From assembly GCF_014696715.1 (NCBI RefSeq), contig NZ_JACJQO010000022.1:434001-498000 (forward strand): a DNA stretch of 64,000 bases, read 5' to 3'. This document shows, piece by piece, positions 35,865 through 43,930 of this stretch. Each line of letters opens with the position of its first letter. Positions within the stretch are counted from its first letter, which is position 1. The translations under genes were made by a program, and so were the position numbers. Under the pieces are notes generated by a model, which was not told the DNA's origin, searched no databases, and was given only the letters and a program-made list of their open reading frames with translations. The stretch is from Pseudanabaena sp. FACHB-2040. GTDB lineage: Bacteria; Cyanobacteriota; Cyanobacteriia; Phormidesmidales; Phormidesmidaceae.

Positions 35865-36418
35865 GCCTGGCCCTGGTTGACCACATCCAAAATAGCCAGC
35901 AGCTTCTCAGGGCCGGCATTGTGCTCTAGAAAAGAGAACATATGGCTATAGCGCAGCCGTCCCTGCGGGTCCAGCACAAATTGAGCCGATAGGGGAGCCC
36001 CCAGTGCCTGGCCTGTATGGTACTGGTGAAAGCTCTGGCAGCTCTCGTCGCTTAGCAAGGGCAGGTTCAAACCCAGATCCCGTACAACAATCTGGCTCTG
36101 GCGCAGATCTGTACTCGTAATCATCAGCACCTCTGCTCCTCGGGCCAAAAACTGCTCATAGGCCTCATTCATCGCCAAAATGTGGGGAAAGCAAAAGGGG
36201 CAGTACTGTTTTTCGGTGAAAATGCGGGTGAAGGCAAGCACTAGAGGTTGCTTGGCACGGTAATTAGAGAGCCGCACTGTACGCTGATGGGTAACGTCCC
36301 GCAGGGCAAAATCAGGGGCAAACTGACCCACAAGCAATCGCCGCTGGCCAGGAATGGGCAAAAAGTGCTTAAAGAAGCGGCGAGTAATTAAACCTTCAAA
36401 ATCTGTAGATACAGTCAT
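35861..36418 (-). CDS. Peroxiredoxin-like (AhpC/TSA family) protein
   Basis: This 185-aa thioredoxin-fold protein starts MTVSTDFEGLITRRFFKHFL. It has the family region VGQFAPDFALRDV, NYRAKQPLVLAFTR and the redox site TEKQYCPFCFPHI (CPFC), followed by MITSTDLRQSQIVVRD. The CxxC at the usual active-site position differs from the PxxxTxxC of standard peroxiredoxins, so it may be a disulfide reductase or an atypical peroxiredoxin. Its stop overlaps the stop of alr by a few bases. It is downstream of a 2-Cys peroxiredoxin gene but separated from it by a terminator. Confidence 0.82.
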   Translation of the reverse strand: MTVSTDFEGLITRRFFKHFLPIPGQRRLLVGQFAPDFALRDVTHQRTVRLSNYRAKQPLVLAFTRIFTEKQYCPFCFPHILAMNEAYEQFLARGAEVLMITSTDLRQSQIVVRDLGLNLPLLSDESCQSFHQYHTGQALGAPLSAQFVLDPQGRLRYSHMFSFLEHNAGPEKLLAILDVVNQGQA

Positions 36419-36458
36419 TTCCGGCTCACCAAGCTGCTTGAATACCACCTTAACAAAA

Positions 36459-36485
36459 TGCTCTGGGCATGTTCTGCCCAGAGCA
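36459..36485 (-). terminator. Intrinsic terminator after the 2-Cys peroxiredoxin gene
   Basis: An 11-bp perfect stem TGCTCTGGGCA/TGCCCAGAGCA with a 5-base loop. On the minus strand it is followed by TTTTGTTAAGG. It lies 52 bp after the peroxiredoxin stop and 41 bp before the next start on that strand. Confidence 0.88.
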
Positions 36486-36536
36486 ATAAAAACTGCCTAT
36501 GGAAACTGTCTAAGAGCAGCGGAGTGCTTTCAACAC

Positions 36537-37142
36537 TTAGATAGCCGCAAAGAAGTCCTTAGACTTAACAGGGTCAGGCGTCATGGTTTTGTCACCGGGC
36601 TGCCAGCCAGCGGGGCAGACTTCATCAGGATGGGACTGCACGTACTGAATAGCCTGCAGCGTCCGTAGCGTCTCGTCAACGCTGCGGCCAAAGGACAGGT
36701 TGTTGATGGTAGAGTGCTGAATAACGCCTTCTTTATCAATGATAAAGAGACCCCGCAGGGCAATTCCAGCATCAGGATCAAGAACGTTGTAGACAGTGCT
36801 GATCTCTTTCTTAATGTCAGAAACCAGAGGGTAGTTCAAGTCACCTACACCACCCTGCTTGCGATCCGTTTGCACCCAAGCTAGGTGGGAGAATTCACTA
36901 TCAACAGAGATGCCTAAAACTTCGGTGTTGATATCTTTAAATTCACTGTATCGATCGCTAAACGCAGTGATCTCAGTGGGGCAAACAAAGGTAAAGTCGA
37001 GGGGGTAGAAGAATAGAACTACATACTTACCCCGGTACTCAGACAGCTTAAGGGTCTTAAATTCTTGGTCAACTACTGCAGTTGCGGTAAAATCTGGCGC
37101 AGCTTGACCGACGCGAAGGCAGCCTTCTGTCTGAAACGTCAT
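36537..37142 (-). CDS. 2-Cys peroxiredoxin
   Basis: This 201-aa thiol peroxidase detoxifies H2O2 and alkyl peroxides and is reduced by thioredoxin. The peroxidatic cysteine lies in [19 protein letters not shown] and the resolving cysteine in [12 protein letters not shown]. The [10 protein letters not shown] segment is present, as in eukaryote-type (sensitive) 2-Cys peroxiredoxins. The ribosome site AGGAGAG precedes the ATG. It is a close relative of chloroplast 2-Cys Prx. Confidence 0.97.
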   Translation of the reverse strand: MTFQTEGCLRVGQAAPDFTATAVVDQEFKTLKLSEYRGKYVVLFFYPLDFTFVCPTEITAFSDRYSEFKDINTEVLGISVDSEFSHLAWVQTDRKQGGVGDLNYPLVSDIKKEISTVYNVLDPDAGIALRGLFIIDKEGVIQHSTINNLSFGRSVDETLRTLQAIQYVQSHPDEVCPAGWQPGDKTMTPDPVKSKDFFAAI

Positions 37143-37590
37143 GTATAACTCTCCTAAGATTGAACTGCGTCTTAATTCGTAAAGCCCTTGAAATGGCCTC
37201 TGCTAACTGAGCAGCCATTCATACAAGCCCATACAACTATATCATAGTCATAACGATTTTGATTAAAGGGGGACACAAATTCTCTCCTACCTTAGTTGGA
37301 AGTTGGGGTAGGGTAGCTCGTTTAGGCTGCTGCTAGATGCCCCGTTTAGACGAATCGCAGCGACAGCTGAGAAGCTGTAAAAGACAGTTTTGGGTGCTGT
37401 CGGGGGGTTGCGATCGCAGTCAAAGGCGTGGCCCAAAAGTTTGACTAAAGCGCAATCTGAAAAGCCAAAAGCGTCAGGACGATTGCGCTGCAAGAGTGAA
37501 TGGCTAGCAGCCTCTAAGTCCTCAAAAACCGCTACTCAGCAAAGGGATTAGGAAACCTCTACACGTGCTTTTATTAGAAGTATTAAATAA
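37143..37590. other. Non-coding region between the 2-Cys peroxiredoxin gene and the tRNA gene
   Basis: This 448-bp gap holds the peroxiredoxin promoter (AT-rich stretch near 37236-37260) and an inverted repeat AGCGCAATC/GATTGCGCT at 37449-37489, about 100 bp downstream of the tRNA on its strand. That repeat could end the tRNA transcript (TTTAGTCAAACTTTT follows). A 68-codon minus-strand ORF overlaps it but has no ribosome site or recognisable sequence. Confidence 0.4.
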
Positions 37591-37663
37591 TGGCTCAGGC
37601 GGGATTTGAACCTGCGACCTTGGGCTTATGAGTCCCCTGCTCTAACCACTGAGCTACTGAGCC
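37591..37663 (-). tRNA. tRNA with CAU anticodon (elongator Met or Ile2)
   Basis: The minus strand folds into a full cloverleaf. The acceptor stem is GGCTCAG paired with CTGAGCC, the D arm is AGCTCAGTGGTTAGAGC, the anticodon loop is ACTCATAAG (CAU), and the T arm has GGTTCAAATCC. CCA is not encoded. The D-arm and anticodon-flanking sequence resemble E. coli tRNA-Ile2 (which reads AUA after lysidine modification of C34), but elongator Met tRNA has the same anticodon loop. It is not an initiator tRNA by the paired acceptor start. Confidence 0.93.
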
Positions 37664-37935
37664 AGAAATTAAGCGGTGGCTGAATTTAATCAACCAACAA
37701 TATTAAAGGTTACCACAAAGGTGCGCTAAAGTGGGCTACTATCTGCAATTTTTGGGCAGGTTTTTGGCACTTCACTACTTCCACAAACCGGCAAGCCTAA
37801 CCGAGATTCAGCAATAGTCAACCGCTATAGCCAGCTGAGCAGTCTTCCCCTGACACTCGACCCTCTCCCATTTAATAAAATGGGTGACTAATTTCTAGCC
37901 ACCCATCCCATCTGTTAACGCTATTCCAATCTCAC

Positions 37936-40146
37936 CTAGCGTCCAGGCAGATAAGCTACTGGGTTAACGGCACCGTTGCCAGGGAGATGTACCTCAAAGT
38001 GCAGGTGAGGTCCTGTACTGTAGCCAGTACTACCCATTTCTGCAATTTGCTGACCTTGACGAACTGCCTGACCAGGCCGCACCAGCAGACGGCTGTTGTG
38101 GGCATAGCGAGTCATACTACCATCCGGATGGCGAATGTCCACTAGGTTGCCATAACCACCCGAATTCCAGCCGGAGCGCTCTACAGTTCCGGTAGCAGCG
38201 GCATAGATAGGAGTGCCGACAGGGCCTGCGATATCAACGCCCTGGTGCATACGGCCCCACCGCTGACCATAGCCAGAGGTCAAAACCCCTTGAGCAGGCC
38301 ACATATAACCATTAAAGCGAGCCGGTGCCTCAGGTAGATACTCACTTGGCTCAGGCAGAATGGGCATGTCAGGAGAGACAGTGCGGCCAGTCGGTACATT
38401 CATCGTTGGAGCATAGGCCTCAGGACCGAGCGGTGCTGCCGCTAACAGGTCAGGGGTAGGGGTTGCTCGTTCAGATGGGGCCGGAGAAAACTCAGGATTA
38501 GCAGGCTCAATCTCGACTGCCTGAGAATTGCTCCGATTTAGGCTAGCAGGAGCAACAGCAACCTGAGTAGGTTCTTCAACAGCAGATACAGTTGAAGCCT
38601 CAGATGACGGCACGATGGCAACCGTACGCTGGCGCTGCATGGCCCGAATGTCAGCGATTAGGCTGGAAACGTGGGGATCTGCTTGTCCAGAGGCAGCATT
38701 GTCATTGAGCGGCAAAGACGAAGGCAGATCGGCAGCCGACGCTTGGCGAAGAATGCTGGGCTCAGCTGCTACAGGAGCCTCACGCTCTTCTAGAGATTGG
38801 CGCGCCTGTCGAATTCGTTCGTACAGCTCTGCACGGTTTACTGAGCCGTCCCCAGCTTCACGAATGCGAGCAATCCGCTCAGCGACTGAACCAGAAGACA
38901 CAGGGGCAATCGAGGGGACAGCCGTTATATCAGCAGAAGCAAGCTGCTGCGGAATCTCAATAACGTCTCCCGCCACAATCAAATTGGGATCACGAACTGC
39001 ATTGGCTTGAACCAGGGCTTCTGGTCTCAATCCATAGCGAGAAGAAATGGTCCATAGGGTGTCGCCAGGCTTAACTCGGTAGGTCTCTGCTGCGGGCACA
39101 ACCGGCACCAGGGGCTGGGCAGTAGATGCTCCTTCCACCCGCTCAGACAGAGCAGCGATTTGCTGGGACTTCTTGACCTCGATCGGTGCCGCTGGCACGG
39201 TCGATTCAGTCGATTCGATGGGCGCTGCTTCCACAGGGGTAGCTGCTTCAGTCGTAGTCGCTGAAGAGGCTATGGCATCTGAATCTTGAACCGAAGAAGT
39301 TGTGGCATCTGAATCTTGAGCGGATTCAAAAGAGCGAGTAACCCAAGCACCTTCTGGACTTGGCTCTAGCGTTTGGCTAGAAGGACTAGGGATGCCAGAC
39401 TGAGGAGTCGAAGCTGCCGCCTGCAGGGTGCTTGCCTGATCCTCAGCTTCGGCCTGAAGTGTGCTTGCCTGCTCTTTAACTTCAACCTGGGGTTCAACTC
39501 GGCTCGCAGAAGCGATGGATTGAACAGCATCAGCCTCGGCCCACTCACCTTTAACAGGTTGAACCTCAGAGAGGCTGGCTGCTAGAGTTTCAGTCTCAGA
39601 ATCACTAGCTTGATCATCACTAGCTTGATCTTTGGGAGAGGCTAGCGCGACCAGTTCAGATACGGGCTGAGCCGCAGGAATGGGTACAGATACTGCAGTC
39701 TCGGACAGGGAAGTGTCAGGTCTCGCGTTGGCGGGAACTCGGAGCACTTGGCCAACTTTAATGACTTCGTCTGGCGAGATTCCGTTGGCTGACTTGATGG
39801 ACTGGACGTCAACCTGGTGAGCTTGGGCAATCTGCCAAAGGCTATCACCCGCTTGCACAGTGTGATAAACAGCAGATTGAGAAGCAGAACCGTTGGCTGA
39901 GTGACCTGCCTGAGGTAAAGCTGCGGCTAGCAAGAAAGAATTTGCTGGAGCATCGGCTGCAGCCGCGCCCTCAGCTTGAGACAGTAACGTGCCCGAAGCT
40001 CCAACCGAAAATGCCAAACCCAGCACTGCTGCTGATTTACGGACCCGGCGATGACTTCCTGAAAAACCTTGCCGAACACTCTCTGCGCAAGATGGCAGAG
40101 ATGAGTGTGAATCAGGCGTAGGCTCTTGCGGAATTTCTCGTTTCAA
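37936..40146 (-). CDS. LysM and M23 peptidase cell-wall hydrolase
   Basis: This protein of about 736 aa carries one hydrophobic segment near residues 45-65, two LysM domains (YHTVQAGDSLWQIAQAHQVD and YRVKPGDTLWTISSRYG) separated by about 200 residues of Ser/Ala/Glu/Gln-rich linker, another linker, and a C-terminal lysostaphin-type M23 metallopeptidase (GRMHQGVDIAGPVGTPIYAA, GPHLHFEVH). It would bind and cut peptidoglycan in the periplasm. The start is best placed at a TTG at 40146 (MKREIPQEP) with AGGAGG 7 bases upstream; the frame is open to 40176. A 760-bp non-coding stretch lies upstream. Confidence 0.92.
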   Translation of the reverse strand: MKREIPQEPTPDSHSSLPSCAESVRQGFSGSHRRVRKSAAVLGLAFSVGASGTLLSQAEGAAAADAPANSFLLAAALPQAGHSANGSASQSAVYHTVQAGDSLWQIAQAHQVDVQSIKSANGISPDEVIKVGQVLRVPANARPDTSLSETAVSVPIPAAQPVSELVALASPKDQASDDQASDSETETLAASLSEVQPVKGEWAEADAVQSIASASRVEPQVEVKEQASTLQAEAEDQASTLQAAASTPQSGIPSPSSQTLEPSPEGAWVTRSFESAQDSDATTSSVQDSDAIASSATTTEAATPVEAAPIESTESTVPAAPIEVKKSQQIAALSERVEGASTAQPLVPVVPAAETYRVKPGDTLWTISSRYGLRPEALVQANAVRDPNLIVAGDVIEIPQQLASADITAVPSIAPVSSGSVAERIARIREAGDGSVNRAELYERIRQARQSLEEREAPVAAEPSILRQASAADLPSSLPLNDNAASGQADPHVSSLIADIRAMQRQRTVAIVPSSEASTVSAVEEPTQVAVAPASLNRSNSQAVEIEPANPEFSPAPSERATPTPDLLAAAPLGPEAYAPTMNVPTGRTVSPDMPILPEPSEYLPEAPARFNGYMWPAQGVLTSGYGQRWGRMHQGVDIAGPVGTPIYAAATGTVERSGWNSGGYGNLVDIRHPDGSMTRYAHNSRLLVRPGQAVRQGQQIAEMGSTGYSTGPHLHFEVHLPGNGAVNPVAYLPGR

Positions 40147-40908
40147 GGAACGACCTCCTATTAGACCAGCGTTCAACTGTTTCAGAACATTCGTTTAACT
40201 AACTGTTCACCCGGCGGGCTTGATTAGCACTGCGGTAAGAAACTACTCGAACGAGGGTGAATCGACTTGAACAACCACGACTAGGTAACATTACCCTGCC
40301 CTAGCGACTTAAGCAAGTTTACACGAGGAAACAAAAAATTCAATGCCTATTCCTCTTTGTGCATATTCACAGAAAAGTACGCGGGGATCGGGAAGTTTTT
40401 CCTAGCCAACACAGATTTTTGATCTGGAAAAAGGAACGATTAAGATAGTCTGCTGCTTTTCCAGTTTCTGTCAAGGGCATAGAAACCCCTCCAAACAAAG
40501 GGCTGATGCATAGCGCAAAAAAACCGGAAAAGGCTTGATTTTAGGGCATCCGCTTAGCCCGCTGTAGAGAATACATAAAGCCTGTTTTGGGCGCAATCAA
40601 CAGAATCTGATCTCACAACAGGGCCACGCGATAGAAATTTCTTATCGATAAGTGTGGGATTTTGTATTCCCAATAACTTCCTGGCTTGAAATTTTGATAT
40701 TTCCCCTTTTTAGGGAGAAATTAACAGGCTGTTCCTATTCCAAGGCACTTTGGGGGATGAATTCTAGCCTTTAAAGCCGTTGTATAAGCGGCCGAATTCT
40801 CATCACTATATGCATATAGAGCAGAACCTCGGCCAGTATGCCCTTAAATAGCCTTAACTCTATCGCGATATTTTGAATTCACTAGCCCTACTGTTAGGTA
40901 GCCCTTGG
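40147..40908. other. Long non-coding region upstream of the LysM/M23 gene
   Basis: About 760 bp without a supported ORF. It separates the M23 gene from trmL and is long for a promoter alone, so it may hold a long 5' leader or an sRNA. I looked for the c-di-AMP (ydaO-type) riboswitch found before cell-wall hydrolase genes and did not see its conserved segments. Palindromes occur at CTATATGCATATAG (40806-40819) and TTATCGATAA. It is AT-richer than its surroundings. Confidence 0.5.
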
Positions 40909-41382
40909 TTAAGGCTGACGCGCCGGTAGCTGCCCAAGCTGACGAAGGGCTTCAAATAGCCCTATGGCGGTACTTACCGAAAGGTTGAGGCTGCGAACTC
41001 CGGGCTGTGCCATAGGAATATAAAGGGTTTGGTGGCAGGCTGCCAGCATCGCTTTCGACAGCCCCTCAGTCTCACTGCCAAACAGCAGCCAGTCGTTTTC
41101 GAGGAACTTAAACTCTATATAGTTAAGCTCGCCTGAAGTGCTGAATCCGAGCCGTCGTCCGCCTTTTTGGGACTGATAGGTGACAAAATCTTCCCACTGA
41201 TCATGTAGCTGTAGGTCAACGTAGGGCCAATAATCTAATCCGGCTCGCTTAAGGTAGCGATCGCTCAGCTCAAAGCCCAATGGACCAACTAGATGCAGTC
41301 CAGTACCGGTAGCTGCACAGGTACGGGCAATATTACCTGTATTTGGCGGAATTAGGGGATTAACCAGAACAACTTGCGGCAT
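40909..41382 (-). CDS. trmL: tRNA (cytidine/uridine-2'-O-)-methyltransferase TrmL
   Basis: This SPOUT methyltransferase 2'-O-methylates the wobble base of tRNA-Leu (157 aa). It starts MPQVVLVNPLIPPNTGNIAR (family motif 1 PxNTGNIAR), and has GFELSDRYLKRAGLDYW, LLFGSETEGLS (motif 2) and IPMAQPGVRSLNLSVSTAIG (motif 3). The open frame is longer upstream (to 41535) but the family starts at the chosen ATG. The neighbour gshA, on the same strand, ends about 50 bp before that longer frame begins. Confidence 0.95.
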   Translation of the reverse strand: MPQVVLVNPLIPPNTGNIARTCAATGTGLHLVGPLGFELSDRYLKRAGLDYWPYVDLQLHDQWEDFVTYQSQKGGRRLGFSTSGELNYIEFKFLENDWLLFGSETEGLSKAMLAACHQTLYIPMAQPGVRSLNLSVSTAIGLFEALRQLGQLPARQP

Positions 41383-41585
41383 AGAGAGAGTTAAACTGTA
41401 CCAACTGTCGTGCAAACGGGCGGCTATTTGAAAAAGAGGCGCAGTCCCGGAACCATAGCTTTTTTTAATTGATTCTTTGAGGCTTTTGATTAGTTCTGAT
41501 TCACTAGGGGTAGAAACAGGCAAATCAAATCTCATACAGCGCTTGGGCCCCTAAGCTCGCCTGCTAAAGCTGACAACAGTCGATT

Positions 41586-42737
41586 TCAGGCTACCCAAGA
41601 TCCACAGAGATCTTGGGCAAGTAGGGCTTCCTGCTGCTGGGCGGCTGCGATCGCATGTTGCACCACCTGCTGTGGTGAGGTGCCCTGGTTAACCTGCTGC
41701 AGCCAGCGCTGGGCCTCGTTGCCCTCCCGCAAAATTTTCTTCAGCGGAATTAAGAAGCAGCTGATGCCGTTGGCTTTGGCAGTGGGCCAAACCTCGTCAT
41801 AGAGCCGCTGAATCCACTCTCTGGCTAGTAGTTGCTCGCCGTCTTGCCAGTGTCGCAGTTCGGCATCGAGGCTGTGCTTAGCCACCGCCATTTCGTTGGC
41901 ATCGGCTAAGGCTACCAAGTCTTGATTGCGGGTAGAAGCAGGGAACTGGCTCATTTCCAAAGGATCTAGGCCAGGGTTGGCTCGTAGCTGCAGCAGCCGC
42001 GCTTCTAACAGAGCCGTGACGGCCAGCAGCGCAATCGGGTCAATGACTAAATCGCAGATTCTCAACTCTAAGCGGTTGAGGTTGTAGGGGCGGCGGTCGC
42101 CGTTGGGCCGCACGGACGACCACAGGTGCCGCACATTCTGCATGGTTTTGGCAGCCAGCTGCTCCTCCATCCAGCGGATGTGGTGGGCGTGGCTTTCGAA
42201 CAGGGGTACAATGCGGGGTGTCTTGGGAAACACCTGCCAGCGACTGGAATGGTAGCCGGTGGCTTGGCCGTTGAGAAAGGGGGAAGAGGCTGTCAGAGCC
42301 AGAAAGAGGGGAGCTTCTACCCGAACTAGGCGGCAGGCACGCATCAGCAGCTCAGGATCGGCAATGCCAATGTTGATGTGGATGCTAGCAGTGACGACAG
42401 TGGTGCCGTAGGTCTGCTCAATGTAGCTGTGGTAGGGGTTGCCAGGGTCGGAGCGGTAGAAGCGATCGCTGCCTCCAAGGGCCAGAGTGCTGCCGGGAAT
42501 TAGGGTGTAGTTGCCGAGCTGTTCCAGGTACTCGCGCAGCATTCGCCGGGGCCGTACTAGCTCACACAGGAGCTGTTCGTAGCGGCCCAGCGGTGGGGTG
42601 GTGTATTCAACATTGCGGCTGTCGGGTTCTCGCACAAAACCAGTCAGATCCGCCACAATTTTGTCGGACAGCCCGACGACAGTGCCGTCAGGCGTACCGG
42701 TATACATTTCTACTTCAAAGCCTTTTGACAGCAGCAC
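41586..42737 (-). CDS. gshA: Glutamate-cysteine ligase, cyanobacterial type
   Basis: GshA is the first enzyme of glutathione synthesis, joining glutamate and cysteine with ATP. The protein is 383 aa. It has the cyanobacterial family features FEVEMYTGTPDGTVVGLSDK, DGFVREPDSRNVEYTTPP-like (here TGFVREPDSRNVEYTTPP), NYTLIPGSTLALGGSDRF, SIHINIGIADPE and NRLELRICDLV. The GTG start at 42737 is supported by GAGGGA upstream and by the family length; the frame is open to 42884, where it would overlap rnhA. The sulfate operon in this window feeds cysteine to this pathway. Confidence 0.93.
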   Translation of the reverse strand: MLLSKGFEVEMYTGTPDGTVVGLSDKIVADLTGFVREPDSRNVEYTTPPLGRYEQLLCELVRPRRMLREYLEQLGNYTLIPGSTLALGGSDRFYRSDPGNPYHSYIEQTYGTTVVTASIHINIGIADPELLMRACRLVRVEAPLFLALTASSPFLNGQATGYHSSRWQVFPKTPRIVPLFESHAHHIRWMEEQLAAKTMQNVRHLWSSVRPNGDRRPYNLNRLELRICDLVIDPIALLAVTALLEARLLQLRANPGLDPLEMSQFPASTRNQDLVALADANEMAVAKHSLDAELRHWQDGEQLLAREWIQRLYDEVWPTAKANGISCFLIPLKKILREGNEAQRWLQQVNQGTSPQQVVQHAIAAAQQQEALLAQDLCGSWVA

Positions 42738-42822
42738 AGCATCCCTCAACTGGCGCAGCAGTTCATTCGTTTCATTTATAGTATCGAGGAATGGCGGCCC
42801 CTCGAACCTATCTGGCGATACC

Positions 42823-43314
42823 CTAAACCTGCTCAAGCAGTTTGATCGCTCTACCAGCCGCAAAAGCGCGCGCGATCGCATCACACCGCTCGTTGCCCGG
42901 ATCGCCCGTATGGCCCCTGACGTAGAGCCATTCTAAGGGCCGCTCGAGCTGCTGGTTGACCTGAATGGTCAAGGTGTCGAGGATTTCCCAGAGGTCGCGG
43001 TTGAGAACAGGTTTTTTGGCAGAATTGACCCAACCACGCTTTTTCCAACCTTTAATCCACTGAGTAATGCCCTTAAGCACGTATTCGCTGTCGGTATAGA
43101 GGCTGACAGGGGTGGTCTGGCCGGTGCTGATGAGAAATTCTAGCCCTGCGATCGCAGCCTGCATCTCCATCCGGTTATTCGTGGTTTGGCGTTCTCCGCC
43201 GCCCAACTCATGAGCCTCTCCATCCTCGAAGCAGATGAGCGTGCCCCAACCACCAGGGCCAGGATTGCCGGAGCAGGCTCCGTCGGTGTAAATTCGCTGA
43301 ATTTTAGCTGGCAT
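42823..43314 (-). CDS. rnhA: Ribonuclease HI
   Basis: RNase HI degrades the RNA strand of RNA-DNA hybrids. The protein is 163 aa from MPAKIQRIYTDGACSGNPGP. The catalytic carboxylates are in TDGACSGNPGPGGWG, RMEMQAAIAGLE, SLYTDSEYVLKG and HTGDPGNERCDAIAR. It ends with AAGRAIKLLEQV. The ATG at 43314 is the family start; the open frame extends 20 codons further without similarity. It lies upstream of gshA on the same strand. Confidence 0.97.
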   Translation of the reverse strand: MPAKIQRIYTDGACSGNPGPGGWGTLICFEDGEAHELGGGERQTTNNRMEMQAAIAGLEFLISTGQTTPVSLYTDSEYVLKGITQWIKGWKKRGWVNSAKKPVLNRDLWEILDTLTIQVNQQLERPLEWLYVRGHTGDPGNERCDAIARAFAAGRAIKLLEQV

Positions 43315-43454
43315 AAGATATGTTTCTAAGCTCGAAGACTGTCCTGAAAGATAAGTTAGAGAGGGAATACTCATAGGTAGACGCAGAAAAAGCCACAGGG
43401 TTAGGGAATTTTCCTACGTGCTCTACACAACACCAATAGTGGCAGGGCTAAACC

Positions 43455-43889
43455 ATGCTGAGGGGAGTTCAAGCATTTGAGGCGCGTTGGCTGGCTTTGA
43501 GAGGCCGGCACCCAACGACGAAAGATGATAATACCGTGATTGCCCACGCAATGGGTCAGCTCATCGACCAGTATCAAACTCCAGTTCAAATTGAGGCAGA
43601 GCTGCCGGAGCAGCTCAAGGGCCTGTTTCGAGAGCTGGCGACGGCTTATTTTCGAGGGTATGCGCCGGTTCAAGAAATCGTGGTAGAACCCGCCGTTGCC
43701 CTAGTCGTTGCAGCCCACGCTGCTGACCCCGTCAACCGGGAGATCTCAGCAGCGGTGGAGAAAGTCAGGGCCCTAGCGCAAAATTGCCGATGCTCAGTCA
43801 ATGCAGGCCCTAGGTGCCGCCCTGAAGACCCCAGCGAGGCTGAAACCCTGATTATCGAGTTCCCAGAAGGCTGGCCCCATTTGGAATAG
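43455..43889 (+). CDS. Unrecognised protein upstream of dnaX
   Basis: This 144-aa ORF is soluble, with QVPVQIEAELPEQLKGLFRE-like helical segments and ATAYFRGYAPVQEIVV. I do not recognise a family. There are three cysteines near the end (AQNCRCSVNAGPRC). It ends 41 bp before the dnaX ATG on the same strand, so it may share a transcript with dnaX. No strong ribosome site is seen. Composition looks like a real protein, but a chance ORF cannot be excluded. Confidence 0.45.
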   Translation: MLRGVQAFEARWLALRGRHPTTKDDNTVIAHAMGQLIDQYQTPVQIEAELPEQLKGLFRELATAYFRGYAPVQEIVVEPAVALVVAAHAADPVNREISAAVEKVRALAQNCRCSVNAGPRCRPEDPSEAETLIIEFPEGWPHLE

Positions 43890-43930
43890 TACATGCGGTC
43901 AGGAGGCTTCTGGCAGGTTATCGTAGAAGC

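Noticed and set aside
37287-37493. 68-codon ORF in the peroxiredoxin-tRNA gap
   Set aside because: No ribosome site and no family resemblance; an inverted repeat lies inside it.
40147-40908. c-di-AMP (ydaO-type) riboswitch upstream of the M23 gene
   Set aside because: I looked for its conserved segments on the minus strand and did not find them in the expected order.
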